The notes: generated from the sequence alone by a model not told the origin. DNA of 64,000 nucleotides from Anomaloglossus baeobatrachus (GCF_048569485.1 NC_134364.1:130053089-130117088); one strand, 5' to 3'. Counted from the stretch's first letter, positions 9,448 through 20,314 are shown. A program made the numbers and translations.

Positions 9448-10554
9448 TCAGGTATTCTTCCTCCTCAGGGATCTCTCATTGATATCCAGCCAAGACAATG
9501 CCGCCCCAGCCGTATCAAAAAAATGAGTCTCTCCGTTCGCAGCAATCCGCAGCTTAGCAGGGTACATCATGGAGTATGGCACTTGCAGGTTGCGCAGTCG
9601 TTTTTTGATCTCAATAAACTGCGCTCTTTTACGTTGCACTTCCATGGAGAAATCAGGAAATATTGATATCTTCCTCCCATCAATTGCAAGTTCTTTGATA
9701 TCTCTGGCTCTGCGCAGGATAGTGTCCCTATCTTTATAGTGCAGTAGTTTAATCAGAATAGGACGTGGGGGTGCTCCCGGCTGTGGGGCACGCGCAGGGA
9801 CCCTGTGCGCCCTTTCAATGGTGAAGAAAGAGGATAGTATGTCTTTTCCCATGGTGTCTTTAAGCCATTTTTCAAAGAAATTCAGTGGGTCATTGCCCTC
9901 CATCCTCTCTGGGACCCCCACCAGTCGCAAATTACTTCTGCGGGAGAGATTTTCCAAATCATCCACCTTGTTTAGCAGTGTGGAGATATTTTGCGTGGCC
10001 TTTCCCAGCTCTCGTGACATTGGTGGTAATTTATCCTCTGTTGTACTCACTCTTTCCTCCAGCTCCCCCATTCTGACAGTCACCCCTTGCAGCTCACGTT
10101 TAATACAGGCCATATCTGAGGTGACAGTTCCCATCTGGCTGCTTAGAGTGGCCAATGTGGTATTGCAAGAGTTAATTGCTGCCAGAATGTCTCTCAGTAT
10201 GGCCTCAGTGAAAACAGGTGTTGTTTGCTCCACATCTCCCCCTCTTCCCTCTGCCAGCACAGGCCTGTGTGTCTGCATACCTTGTGCTGCTGAACATGCA
10301 AGGCCCAGGGTACTCACAGTCTCACTGTCGGGTATGTTTTCTCCCTGCTCCAGGGCCCGTTCAGCGCTGCCATCGGGTGCCTCGTTGCAGGTAGGATCTG
10401 TGCCAGGGGCCACTCTGGCAAACCGCTCCAACCTGCTTGCTACTCCCACTGCTCCAGCTCGGGATGGTGTGGATGCCGGCGGCGCCATATTGGATTCTTC
10501 AGAGGCACACTCCTGCGCGTCTCTGTCCCTTTTATTGCTGCTGCGGGTCGGCAT
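9448..10554 (-). CDS. LINE ORF1 protein (L1 ORF1p / Transposase_22 type)
   Basis: A 368-residue nucleic-acid chaperone of the L1 ORF1p type, which trimerises and coats the element's RNA. The N-terminal 110 residues are low-complexity. A heptad-rich coiled coil runs from about residue 115 to 205 (including MGELEERVSTTEDKL and LLNKVDDLENLSRRSNLR). The RRM-like domain starts at SNLRLVGVPERMEG (about 207) and includes FTIERAHRVP. The basic C-terminal domain has RPILIKLLHYKDRDTILRRAR and a closing QVPYSMMYPAKLRI segment. Order and length match L1 ORF1p. The frame is intact. The start is the first Met before the coiled-coil protein; the 5' UTR upstream (10555 to about 10620) cannot be cleanly separated from the neighbouring DIRS fragment. 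Confidence 0.85.
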   Translation of the reverse strand: MPTRSSNKRDRDAQECASEESNMAPPASTPSRAGAVGVASRLERFARVAPGTDPTCNEAPDGSAERALEQGENIPDSETVSTLGLACSAAQGMQTHRPVLAEGRGGDVEQTTPVFTEAILRDILAAINSCNTTLATLSSQMGTVTSDMACIKRELQGVTVRMGELEERVSTTEDKLPPMSRELGKATQNISTLLNKVDDLENLSRRSNLRLVGVPERMEGNDPLNFFEKWLKDTMGKDILSSFFTIERAHRVPARAPQPGAPPRPILIKLLHYKDRDTILRRARDIKELAIDGRKISIFPDFSMEVQRKRAQFIEIKKRLRNLQVPYSMMYPAKLRIAANGETHFFDTAGAALSWLDINERSLRRKNT

Positions 10555-10635
10555 ATCCTGGCTGTGCTCGCTTCCCTGGGTGTTATAAGTTGTGTTGCAG
10601 CCCTCCAGGGTCGGTAGTGCCTGTCAGCAAGGCCG

Positions 10636-12096
10636 GTGTGCAGGATAATTCAGGATCCAGGCAGGAGCTCACCCACGCTGCTTCCTCTCTACATGAGGTC
10701 CAGGCCACCAGCCTATTATCACATCTCTATTTACCCGACTCACCGGCAGTTTCTCAGATTTGCACTGCCCATGTCTGGGAGGCTAAGACACTTCCAGTTC
10801 ATAGCGCTGCCATTCGGGTTTTCTATGGCCCTGAGAATCTTCACCAAGGTCATCGCAGAGGTCTTGGCGCATGTCAGAGTAAAGGACGTTTTAATCATCC
10901 TGTACCTCGACGACTTCCTAATAGTGGGTCAGTCGGAGAAGCAATGCACAGATCAGGTGTCCAGGGTCATCTCGATCCTGGAGGGCCTGGGATGGGTTGT
11001 GAATCGGGAGAAGTCCAGACTTCAGCCTCTCCAGTGTCAAGTCTTCCGGGGTCTCATCCTGGATTCAACCAGGCAGTTGTGCCACCTACCCGAGGAAAAA
11101 GTCAACAGGATACTGACTTTACTCTCTTCAGTAAGGAGTTACCCATGCATGACCTTACGACAGGCTATGTTGATAGTCGGAACGCTAACCTCTTGCATTC
11201 CGGGAGTAAGGTGGGCCCAACTACATTCAAGAGTCCTACAGATGGAAGTCCTGAGGTTTCAAAGACAGTTTGGAAGCTGTTTGGAACGGAAGATGACCCT
11301 GTCAGAAGACACTTTGAACTCCCTTGGCTGGTGGCAGGGCACTTCTCGCCTACAGAGAGGGGTTCCTTGGCTTTCCCAAGTCACGGACACGATAGTCACA
11401 GATGCCAGTCGTTGGGGGTGGGGGGCCCATCTGCGATAACAGGTGCTTCAGGGACCTTGGGACGATCAGATAATCACCCAATCCTCCAACTACAGAGAAC
11501 TCCTGGCAGTACTAAAAGCACTAGAAGGGTTCTCACCATCCTTACGGGGACGCCATTTACGGATCTTTTCGGACAACAAGGTGACAGAGGCATATGTCAG
11601 CCATCAGGGAGGCACCAGGTCCCAGTCACTTCTGACTCTGTCTCTGCGGATTTTTCAGCTAGCCGAACAACATCTCTCCTCCTTAACAGCTCTTCATATC
11701 AAAGCAGACAACAAGGAAGCAGACTTTCTCAGCAGACACTGTCTCAGTCAGGGGGAATGGTCCCTGAACCCAGAAATCTTTCACCAGATCACACGTCTGT
11801 GGGGTGTACCTGTACTGGACCTGTTCGCCACCAAAGCGAATCGGAAGGTGGACCAGTTCTGCTCACTCAACCCCAGAGACAGTCCATTTGCAATCGATGC
11901 TTTCCAGATATCCTGGTCGACGGGTCTCCTTTATGCATTTCCTCCCCTAATACTGCTGCCTTTGGTACTCAGGAAAATAAGGGACGACCGAGCCAATGTC
12001 ATTCTCATTGCCCCCTTCTGGCCGAAAAGAGCATGGTTTTACTGGCTTCGGAGGATGTCTTGGGTGGATCCTTGGATTCTCTCAGACGACCGGTGA
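10636..12096 (+). pseudogene. DIRS reverse transcriptase and RNase H
   Basis: Reverse-transcriptase motifs in order are AYYHISIYPTHRQFLRFA, FQFIALPFGFSMA, the catalytic YLDDFLIVG (10902-10928), and a thumb region. RNase H follows with VTDASRWGWGAHL (about 11396-11434), SDNKVTEAYV and a C-terminal ADFLSRH segment. The motif set matches DIRS rather than Ty3/gypsy, consistent with the recombinase downstream. The coding capacity is degraded. A longer overlapping frame at 10437-12497 carries no domain of its own until its last third. Confidence 0.85.
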
Positions 12097-12119
12097 CCAG
12101 TTCATCACCCCCACGATCC

Positions 12120-13190
12120 AGCCCTCCATTTGACGGCATGGCGTTTGAACGGCAACTATTAGCCAAACGTGGCTTTTCACCTGGGTTGGTAGATACCCTT
12201 CTTAGAAGTAGGAAGGCGGACAGCACGGCTATTTATGGGAGGGTCTGGAAGCGTTTTCTCCTTCAGTCAGGAGCTCGGGCTGAGGGCCCCCCACCTAGCT
12301 CGGCTATATTGGAATTTCTTCAAAAAGGGTTGGAATTAGGTCTCTCAACCAGCACACTCAAGGTGCAGGTCTCAGCCTTGGGGGCACTATTTAATTGTGG
12401 TCTTGCGCAGAATGAATGGGTTAGCCGGTTTATTAGATCAAAGTCTAGGTCCGTACCGGTTCATACTCCCAGGGTCCCCCGTGGGACCTCAATCTAGTGT
12501 TGGACGCCCTTACAGAGCCGCCATTTGAACCCTTGGGGGATGTTCCACTAAAATTGCTGTCCCTTAAGGTTTTGCTTCTTGTCGCACTTACCTCGGCCAG
12601 ACAGGTGGGGGATCTCCAGGCATTGTCCATAGTGCAGCCTTACACCCAAATTATGGAGGATAGGGTAGTGTTGAGGACTGACCTATTCTATCTCCCGAAA
12701 GTAGCTAACACCTTTCATTGCTCGCAAGAAATTGTGCTCCCTTTCCTTTGTGATTCCCCTCATAACGAGAAAGAGGCTAGGTTTCACAGCTTAGATGTCA
12801 GGAGGGTCCTGCTCACGTATCTGGATAGGACAAAAGAATGGAGAAAGTCTCAGGTCCTATTTGTCACATTTCAAAGGAAATCTAGGGGTATTGGGGCTTC
12901 TAAAGTGACCTTGGCCAGATGGATCAAGAATGCTATAACTCTGGCATACTCAGCTAAAGGCCACACACCTCTTCAGGGCATTAAGGCACACTCCACTAGA
13001 GCAATATCTACATCATGGGCAGAAAGGGCAGATGCTTCTGTTGACGAGATCTGCCGGGCCGCTACTTGGTCATGTAATGTACCTTCTTTTGCCATTATAG
13101 GCTGGACTTATCCTCCACAACTGACCTATCCTTTGGGAGACGGGTATTACAAGCGGTGGTTCCTCCCTAAGGTGGTAGTTCTCTATAAAT
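12120..13190 (+). pseudogene. DIRS tyrosine recombinase
   Basis: A tyrosine-recombinase-like protein, the integration enzyme that replaces integrase in DIRS elements. The N-terminal SAM-like helical part (MAFERQLLAKRGFSPG to FIRSKSRS) lies at 12136-12455. The catalytic part includes ALTSARQVGDLQALS (the first Arg box, about 12585) and AHSTRAISTSWAERA (the H-x-x-R box, about 12988). The expected C-terminal tyrosine region is near 13090-13130. The position downstream of RNase H and upstream of the inverted repeats is the normal DIRS order. Confidence 0.8.
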
Positions 13191-13204
13191 CTCTCAGGTG
13201 GTGC

Positions 13205-13273
13205 TGTCATGGGTGGAAGGGAAAAATATTAATTAATTGCCGGTAATGGGATTTTCAGTAGCCCATGACAGCA
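13205..13273 (+). repeat. DIRS internal complementary / inverted repeat, left copy
   Basis: A segment of about 69 bp bounded by GTGCTGTCATGGG and CCCATGACAGCAC, so it can fold on itself. Its reverse complement recurs at 13483-13552. Inverted copies at the 3' end are characteristic of DIRS, which use them to form a circular intermediate. Confidence 0.75.
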
Positions 13274-13482
13274 CCCTTAGTTCCCCCCCCCCCTATTCAC
13301 TGGTTGTGGGCACCCTTCGGGGAGTGTTAGAGTTAATGGTGTATTCCTTTGGTGGTGGTGTGATTAACATTTTTGTTTGTGTTTTTGTTGGTCCTCTCTG
13401 GCTCTGTAAACCTACTGATGTGGAGGAGAGGTACCGCCTTTTTATCAGTGGGTTTCCTGTCCTGATGTGGGCAGAACCTATC

Positions 13483-13552
13483 TCTCAGGTGGTGCTGTCA
13501 TGGGCTACTGAAAATCCAATTACCGGTTAGTAATTAAGATTTTTCCTGTCCC
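13483..13552 (-). repeat. DIRS terminal inverted repeat, right copy
   Basis: About 70 bases complementary to 13205-13273, sharing GTGCTGTCATGGGCTACTGA. It ends near 13552, where Tc1-like sequence begins. Confidence 0.75.
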
Positions 13553-13845
13553 TGCTCCAAAAAACATCCCCCACAGCAGGATGCTGCCACCACCATGTCT
13601 CACTGTGGGGATGATGTTCTTGGGGAGATGAGCTGTGCTGGCTTGGTGCCAGACAGATCGTTTACCTTGGTGGCCCAATGGTTCAATTTAAGTTTCCTGT
13701 GACCGCAGCAACGTCCTCCAGGCATTTGGGAAGTCTCCCACATATCTTTTGGCAAAATCAAAATGAGTCTTCTAATTTTGGCTGGAAAGGCTTTTTCTGG
13801 CCACTCTACCATAAAGGCCGGCTCTGTGGAGTATACGGCTTAGGG
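13548..13845 (-). pseudogene. Tc1 transposase remnant (catalytic-domain fragment)
   Basis: On the minus strand this reads as the middle of a Tc1 transposase, with a KVEWPEKAFPAK-like stretch and the conserved HGGGSILLWG box. It is frame-shifted between these parts. About 100 residues survive; the second and third catalytic acids are not present. Confidence 0.75.
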
Positions 13846-14265
13846 TACGGTTCCACTTGCGCATAGCTTCTGTGGTGATAGTATCGGAAGCAATATGCTA
13901 ATGACCCTCTGCTGTGACTATCAGCCGAGGGTCATGCAACTGTGATGTGATCTTGCGATCGCATCACAGGTGCGTAGAAGAAGGAGGGAGCACTTTCTCC
14001 CCATCTCCTCCCCGGCCTGTCTCTGCGTGCACCGCACTGCACCCGGATTACATGCGAGTGCCATGTGATATTTTACATGTCCCATAGACTTGTATCTATG
14101 CGTGAGCCGAGACTCGCTGCCAAACGCAGCATGCTGTGATTCATTCCGCATGCCGCTATGGCATGAAAAATCAATCGCGGGTGGACACTGCTTCATAGTT
14201 TTGAACTAGAGTGAGAGCAATCCGATGTTTTATAGGATTGCACTCGTCTGTGCAAAACGCAAGTC
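13846..14265. mobile_element. Small MITE-like insertion in the Tc1 remnant
   Basis: A non-coding block of about 420 bp replaces expected Tc1 sequence. Its ends carry CACTTGCG (about 13855) and CGCAAGT (about 14258) in inverted orientation. The interior is rich in short palindromes such as GATCTTGCGATCGCATC. The superfamily is uncertain (hAT-like?). Target duplication not resolved. Confidence 0.5.
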
Positions 14266-14535
14266 TAGTGTCTGCTTGGGATCTCTGCAGCTCCTTCAGG
14301 GTTACCTTTGGTCTCTGTGGTGCCTTTCTGATTAATGCCTTACTTGCCCGAGCCAAGAGTTTTGCTGGCCGGCCATCTCTTGTTGTGGTGGTATGCTCTT
14401 TCTATTTGATGATCATGAATTTCATGGTGCTATGGGGGATCATCAAAGATTGGATTTTTTTTAGAACTCAACCCTGTCTTGTACTTCTCACCACTTTGTC
14501 TGTGACTTGTTTGCACATCTCCTTAGTCTTCAGGG

Positions 14536-14735
14536 TCTTGTTTCGAGATCTCCAAACAACACCATGAATACCAAGGAGATCTCCAAACAACACCATGAAA
14601 ACAACGGAGATCTCCAAGTAACACCATGAAGACCAAGGAGATTTCCAAGCAACACGATGGTGTTTTTTGGAGATCTCCTTGGTCTTCACGGTGTTGTTTG
14701 GAAATCTCCTTGGTCTCCATGGTGTTGTTTGGTTA
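14536..14735. repeat. Head-to-head repeat cluster (inverted)
   Basis: About three units of roughly 33 bp containing AACACCATGAAGACCAAGGA run left to right. About two more follow in the opposite orientation (TCCTTGGTCTTCACGGTGTT). The unit is the Tc1 N-terminal coding sequence itself, where one copy is expected. The junction of the two orientations is near 14660. Confidence 0.8.
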
Positions 14736-14789
14736 GTGTTTCCTCTTCTTAATGGTGTTGCAGACTCAATGGCCTTTTCAGGCCTTTTT

Positions 14790-14981
14790 CATGTTATGTA
14801 AATAAAGGCTTATAACCTGACATTAAATTCATCCATTGGTTTCATAAATTACTCTTTTGAAAGCTGAAACCCTCCCAAATTTGGGTTAGGTTATGAAAAT
14901 AAACTTGCTGCAAAGCTGAAATATTGATAATTTAATGAACACAGAAAGGTAAGATTTTGGCAAGACAAAAGTTTTGTCACC
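14790..14981 (+). repeat. Left terminal inverted repeat of the second Tc1
   Basis: Begins CATGTTATGTAAATAAAG and ends near ACAAAAGTTTTGTCAC. Complementary over about 190 bases to 16213-16405, with scattered mismatches. Confidence 0.85.
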
Positions 14982-15048
14982 TTGTCATATAATGAACCCA
15001 ATCCTAGTTTACATCCTCACCTGTGCTCACTAAATGATTGGTTAATTA

Positions 15049-16063
15049 GTGGGTGTGTATAAAAAGAAACCCAGCACCCCAGACCTTCAGTTGAACTGCA
15101 ACTTGACCTCTGACAACATACCAAAAATCCACCCTGCGACCAAAGCCTTGATTATCAAGAGGCGGAAGACCAGATGCACTGCAGAGTTGGCTGCTACCTT
15201 TAATGTGTCTCAGCGTCAAGTACAAAGAATTAAAAAAAGATTTGAAGAGATTGGAGATGTTTTTGACCAGCCCAGGTCCGGCACACCCCGCAAGACAACT
15301 GCTCAGGAGGAAGGTTTGTTGGTTAGAAAATCCAAAGCCAGCCCTTCTTTCACTGCAGCAGAGCTCCAACAGGCCTGGTCACCTCAAGTCCATGTGTCAA
15401 CTAGAACAGTTTGTAGGATTCTGTCTCGAAATGGCCTCCATGGTCAAATCAGTACCCAGAAGCCAGCACTAAACAAAACGCAATTAAAAAAACGTGTGGC
15501 ATTTGCCAAGTCCCACAGTCTGCTAAACAGATGGACGCTGGAAAAGTGGCAGAAGGTGGATTTCTCTGATGAATCTTCAGTTGAATTACACCACAGCCAC
15601 CACAAATACTGCAGGAGACCTACTGGAGCCTGTATGGATCACAAAAACAGTTAAGTTTGGTGGTGGAAAGATCATGGTCTGGGGTTACATTCAGTATGGG
15701 GGTGTGCGAAACATTTGCAAAGTGGAAGGCAATATCAATATCAATAGGCTAAAATATCAAGAAGTATTAGCTACCTCTTACATTCCCAATCATAAAAGGG
15801 GTCAAATTCTGCAGAAGGTTGGTGCTCCCTATCATACATCCATCTCTACAACAAAGTTCCTCCTGGCAAAGAAGATCAAGGTGCTCAAGGACTGGCCAGC
15901 CCAGTCACCAGACATGAACATCATTGAGCATGTTTGGGGTAGGATGAAAGAGGAAGCTTGGAAGACAAAACCAAAGAATCTAGATGACCTCTGGGAGGCA
16001 TGTAAGATGCATTCTCTGCTATTCCTGATGACTTCATCAATAAATTGTATGAATCATTGTTGA
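15049..16063 (+). pseudogene. Tc1 transposase, frameshifted
   Basis: The first frame (15049-15654) gives a helix-turn-helix DNA-binding part: TAELAATFNVSQRQVQRIKKRF, then the linker DQPRSGTPRKTT and a second HTH with STRTVCRILSRNGL. It runs into the catalytic domain with the first Asp in WQKVDFSDESSVEL. The rest lies in another frame (to 16063): GGGKIMVWGY, QKVGAPYHTS, DWPAQSPDMNIIEHVWGRMKEEA. A frameshift lies around 15600-15650. The second box normally reads QQDNAPCHTS, so its catalytic Asp is replaced. The third acidic residue of the DD34E type survives in IIEHVWG. The gene is inactive on both counts. The family's usual length is about 340 residues, which fits. Confidence 0.85.
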
Positions 16064-16212
16064 GCTGCATGGATGCAGTCCTTCAAGCTCATAGAAGTCA
16101 CACAAAATATTAATATGGCTCTAATAGCACCACAACTTCATTCACCAATGTTATGCAACAGATCTTTGTATTAGAAGTTAATGATTTGTTTGAATTTCAC
16201 ATTACTTTCTGT

Positions 16213-16405
16213 GGGCGACAAAAGTTTTGTCTTCCCAAAATCTGACCTTTCTGTGTTCATTAAATGATCAATATTTCAGTTTTGCAGCAACTTTATTTTC
16301 ATAACCTAAACCAAATTTGGGAGGGTTTCAGCTTTCAAAAGAGTAATTTATGAAACCAATGGATGAATTTAAAGTCAGGTTATAAGCTTTTATTTCCATA
16401 ACATG
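16213..16405 (-). repeat. Right terminal inverted repeat of the second Tc1
   Basis: Reverse complement of 14790-14981, ending TATTTCCATAACATG at about 16391-16405. Confidence 0.85.
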
Positions 16406-16820
16406 GAGAAGCGACAGAACGTCTGTCAAGGACTGACAGACTCAGGACACTTACATACTTACATTCACTTCCTTTCACTAAGCATGTGAGTTATGAAGGC
16501 AATTGTGAATTGCTTGCACAAATATTTAGGGTCTTCATAACAAAAGGAGTGAATAACTATGCACATGGCAATCATTTATTTTAATCCATAAATTGGGTAA
16601 TTTTTTGCCAAGATTTTTCTCACATCACTTCCCCAACTTAGACTATTTAGTGCTGATGCAACCCACACATGTCTGATTACAAAAATATTTAAACACAAGT
16701 GTGACGACATGAACTCTGTCAGTGCCTAGCATGGGTTAAGTTCTTAAAATTCAGCCAAACACGAAGATAGTTTGTTAATAGGCAGGGGATAAGCCCCTCA
16801 TTATTTCTACAAGACTCTTA

Positions 16821-17674
16821 AGGGCCATTTACACGCTGCGACATCGCTAACGATATATAGTCGGGGTCACGGTTTTGTGACGCACATCCGGCGTCGTTAG
16901 CGACATTGCAGCGTGTGGCACCTAGGAGCGACCTTAAACGATCGCAAAAAATATAAAAATCGTTGGTCTGTAACACGTCGTTCATTTACCAAAAATTGTC
17001 TGTTCAGTAGCGAGGTTGTTCGTCGTTCCTGCGGCACCACACATCGCTACGTGTGACACCGCAGGAGCGAGGAACATCTCCTTACCTGCGTCCACCGGCA
17101 ATGAGGAAGGAAGGAGGTGGGCGGGATGTTCATCTCCACCCCTCCTCTGCTATTGGCCGGCCGCTTAGTGACGCCGCAGTGACGTTGCTATGACGCTAAA
17201 CGCACCTCCCCCTTGAAGGAGGGATTGTTTGGCGGCCACAGCGACGTCGCTGACAAGGTATAATAATAATAATAATTTTATTCATTTATATAGCGCTATT
17301 AATTCCACAGCGCTTTACATACATTGGCAACACTGTCCCCATTGGGTCTCACAATCTAGAGTCCCTATCTGTATGTCTTTGGATTGTGGGAGGAAACCGA
17401 TGTACCCGGAGGAAACCCACGCAAACACGGGGAGAACATACAAACTCATTGCAGATGGTGTCCTTGGAGGGATTTAAAGCCAGGACCCCAGTGCTACAAG
17501 ACTGCAGTGCTAACCACTGAGCCACCGTGCCGCCCATCGGTATGTGCGTGTGACGCTCCCGTAGCAATAATGTTCGCTACGGCAGCGATCACCAAATATC
17601 GCACGAACGGCGGGGGCTATCGCGCATGACGTCGCTAGCTATCCCTGGCGATGTCGCAGCGTGTAAAGCACCCT
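16821..17674. mobile_element. TTA-flanked MITE (PIF/Harbinger-like)
   Basis: Terminal inverted repeats start with AGGG and share TTTACACGCTGCGACATCGC at both ends. They are flanked by TTA on each side (16818-16820 and 17675-17677), the target choice of PIF/Harbinger transposons. The interior is non-coding and palindromic. A SINE at 17258-17539 lies inside, so the MITE proper is about 570 bp. Confidence 0.75.
17258..17539 (-). mobile_element. tRNA-derived SINE with (ATT)n tail
   Basis: Read on the minus strand it starts GGGCGGCACGGTGGCTCAGT, with A-box-like TGGCTCAGTGGTTAGC and a B-box-like GGCTTTAAATCC. It then has the conserved stretch around CCTCCGGGTACATCGG, ends in AGCGCTATATAAAT, and has an (ATT)n tail. 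This family is common in fish and frog genomes. A short duplication, GGTA, may flank it. Confidence 0.75.
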
Positions 17675-18085
17675 TTAGGAGTCTAGTGTTACAGTTCTTG
17701 TTGACTCATGTAATTGCCTTGGCCAGTGAAGGCCAGAAACCCAGACAAATCAATTATGCGAACCTCCCATTATATTACGATATGTATTGCTAGATGTGAT
17801 GTAACTTAGCTGTCTCTCACTCGTCTCTGGATATTTTGTATACGGCTTGAAATCTAGCCAATAAGAGCCCAGTCTTATCCACCAATCATGAAGACCCCAA
17901 TGGTCGGAATGGAAAGCTCAGGGGTATAGGAAGGAGGACTGTCCATTGCCTGGGCAGACTCTTGCTACATGATACCAATCTAGGACCTGCGGATCCGATT
18001 GGCAAGCCATAACCGAACCTGGATTATAATACTACATGGACTTCAGCATCGAATGCAAAGATTCGGCTGAGATATCAAGGACTAC

Positions 18086-19309
18086 TGTACCACCCTAAGA
18101 GGGGCCCGGCCTGCTTCTCCGCTGCTCGGGCCGAGCTGCTCGAGGTCCGGGCTCGGGTTGTCAGTGGCACGAGCGCCTCCAGACTGGGGGCCACGTCGCT
18201 CTGTTAAGGGAGAGGCAGTGGGGGTGGTGGTGGTGCGGGACGAGGCGCGCTGCCGGGGAGGGCCGCGCTGTTGTCTCACAGGTCGTGACGCCACCCACGG
18301 GTCGTGGTGACGGGATGCACCACCGCTGCGGCTGAAGTAATGACGGGCTCGTCCGGGATCGGTGTTGCGGCCGCAGCCGAGATGGTAGCCCCTCCGTGGG
18401 TAGGGGCGGTGTGTCCCAGGGCCCGGTTTGGTGGACTGAAAGCGCTGATGTTGTTGTCGGGGTGCAGGGAGCCGTGCCGCGGTGTAGTTTCGTGCCCGGA
18501 TGGCACTGGTGTACTCACGATTAATTCACACTCAGAGTCACTGGTAAACCAAAGTTCGGATATGGTCGGTTCCCGCAGCCGGCTGCTGATGTTCCCTGTG
18601 GGGTTGATGGTGGCCCCTTTCCCGTGCACCTCTGTTTGTTGTGTTTTGGCTCCCCTGCCTGGGCAGTGGTAGCCCGCTCCCCGGCGTTGAGCTGCCGGAG
18701 GAGCCATCAGTTGCCCGCAGACGCTGGCCCGTCGGGTGTTTGGCCCTTGGCGGTGGCGCTCACCCGGTCTCGGTGGGCTTTTGCCTTCTTTCGGGACTTT
18801 GGGTGTGGATGAACCCATGAGGTCCAGCCAGCAATCAGTCAATTTGCCTATACTCAGTGGCTTCTAAGCTAGGACGGGGTCTGAGGACCCGGTTTCTGGT
18901 GCTCCGGTACACGGTTGACTCCTGGTTCAGGACCGGCAGGCTCCAACCCAGGCCCGGTCCGTACGGTTCCGCCGGTTGCTGTACCGGTACTCCTGCAGGC
19001 GGCCACCACTGTCTGCCTGCCTGACGTTTCAAGGGGCCCAGGCTCCTACCCTGGTCCCTGACAGCTCTGCTCCTCTACCACTTCACTCTCTCTCTACTTC
19101 AAACTTCTACTGTATTTCCTGCCTCAGGACAGTAGTCTCCTCGGTGGGCGTGTCTTTCTGCCTGACTCCGCCCACCTGGTGTGCCCTACTGGCCCTGAGG
19201 GAGGCATCAGGTCTCCTTTCGGGTGACGTGTGTGTGACCTCACAGGGGGTGGGGGTGTGTGTATGTGGTGGTGTTGTTACCTGTGACCCCTGGGGTCCAG
19301 GGCATCACA
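18086..19309 (-). repeat. 3' LTR of element 2
   Basis: The left, 1,224-bp copy. It carries about 31 bases near 18270-18300, including GTCGTGACGCCAC, that the right copy lacks. Short ORFs within it are mirrored in the other LTR and are not genes. Confidence 0.85.
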
Positions 19310-19629
19310 TACCCCCTTGGTTTAATGCAGACCGTCCGCGGGCTGCCTGACCAACTCCGGTTTTTCTTTTTCAACTGTAAAAACGAGAAAAAATGGGAAA
19401 CACTCACAATTATAATAACATTTGTACAAACTATGGTTAGTGAAGGTCTTCCAATAACGGGAGGCATTTTGCTTTAACGTTTCAAACTTTATTAAACGGA
19501 ACAGGTTCATGTCCTTCTGCCTTTCCCACCCAAACAACCTAGCCTTGATGCTGCCCCTAAGAAATGGGCAGCACTCCTTTTCCCCAATCCGGAAATAGGA
19601 ACATGGCCAGATCACCCAGGCGGGAACGG
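19310..19629 (-). other. Element 2, 3' internal region with polypurine tract
   Basis: Directly inside the LTR the minus strand reads CCAAGGGGGTA (19310-19320), the likely polypurine tract. The rest to the gypsy insertion point is non-coding, with an A/T-rich stretch around 19355-19460. Confidence 0.65.
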
Positions 19630-20279
19630 TGTCAGAGTTCCGGGATTTCCAGTTCTCTTTTGAAAGAGCTTGCCCTTTTTTAACATGGAGTTTGCTGTTC
19701 TGTTGCCCTACTTCTTGTCCATCTGTTTAAAAGGCCGCCCCTAAGCTTAGTCCAGTGCCTGAATATACTGCTTGCTGTGTACTCCTGCTTTGCTGCTCTT
19801 GGTTCCTGATTGACATTTGGATCCTCCTGAAAAACAACCGACACCGACTCTGGACTTCACCTGGTCTCATCGAGCTGTGCCCGGACTCCGTCTGCCGTCT
19901 TTGGTCAGCACTTCTGCCCGGTTCCTTCCGTTTAATACCACTCTGGACTCTCATCTCGTATGGACATTTTTGGACTATACCTATTGCCCTTTGTGTCCCG
20001 GCTGCTGCGCATTTAGGCCTTCTGGGGTGATTGCCAGACAGTCCCTGTATAGGGGTTCGCTCTTGGTGGTCTCCCTGGGGGAGTCCGGTGCGTGGCCCCG
20101 GGAATTCCCTTCGCTCCGATCCTGGAAGGTATTTCTTGTGTTTATGTTCTACTGTGTTTTGTTCCGTTAATGTACATATCGTTGGTTACATATTATAAAC
20201 ATCTCTGCACCAAGAACTCGTCTCTGGTTGTCATTGCCCTAACGCAATCGAAATCCTCAGTACATACAATAGTATTACA
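19630..20279 (+). repeat. 5' LTR of the chromovirus
   Basis: Starts TGTCAGAGTTCCGGG and ends AGTATTACA, 650 bp, paired with 24680-25333. No primer site matching a tRNA 3' end is obvious directly after it; some Ty3/gypsy groups use internal or self primers. Confidence 0.85.
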
Positions 20280-20314
20280 TTATACTCAGGCCATAAAAGG
20301 ATTTCGCTGGGGCA

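Larger units (their letters stand above)
600..10620 (-). mobile_element. L1/Tx1-type LINE, 3'-truncated, split by an LTR element
   Basis: A minus-strand non-LTR retrotransposon with the L1 order of ORF1 (9448-10554), endonuclease (8222-9021) and reverse transcriptase (618-2968). An LTR element at 2969-8221 interrupts it. Without that element and one TTAT copy, the ORF2 frame reads straight across the junction. ORF2 ends at 618 after about 1,050 codons. L1 ORF2 proteins are usually about 1,200-1,270 residues with a C-terminal cysteine motif, which is missing here, so the 3' end is lost or replaced. The only coding lesion I see is one in-frame stop in the endonuclease (8767-8769). Both ends are approximate, and no target duplication or poly(A) tail could be placed. 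Confidence 0.85.
10620..13552 (+). mobile_element. DIRS-type retroelement, 5'-truncated fossil
   Basis: A plus-strand tyrosine-recombinase retroelement. It has reverse transcriptase (YLDDFL box), RNase H, and a separate tyrosine recombinase, then inverted terminal/internal repeats typical of DIRS. The gag region and the left terminal repeat are missing. The left edge abuts the LINE 5' end near 10600-10640 and is approximate. It is broken, with a few breaks in the coding part plus the 5' loss. Confidence 0.85.
14790..16405 (+). mobile_element. Second Tc1-like transposon with long terminal inverted repeats
   Basis: A 1.6-kb element nested in the older Tc1. Terminal inverted repeats of about 190 bp lie at 14790-14981 and 16213-16405. 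They share, for example, GGCTTATAACCTGAC/GTCAGGTTATAAGC, CCTCCCAAATTTGG and ACAAAAGTTTTGTC. One transposase gene lies between them in plus orientation. The arms differ by scattered substitutions, so the copy is not new. Host Tc1 sequence resumes on the right. Confidence 0.85.

Noticed and set aside
10437-12497. Long plus-strand ORF overlapping the DIRS reverse transcriptase
   Set aside because: Most of it is out of frame with the recognisable RT/RNase H motifs. Only its last third coincides with the recombinase N-terminus.
17258-17539. A tRNA gene
   Set aside because: A and B boxes are present but there is no cloverleaf. The long body and (ATT)n tail make it a SINE.
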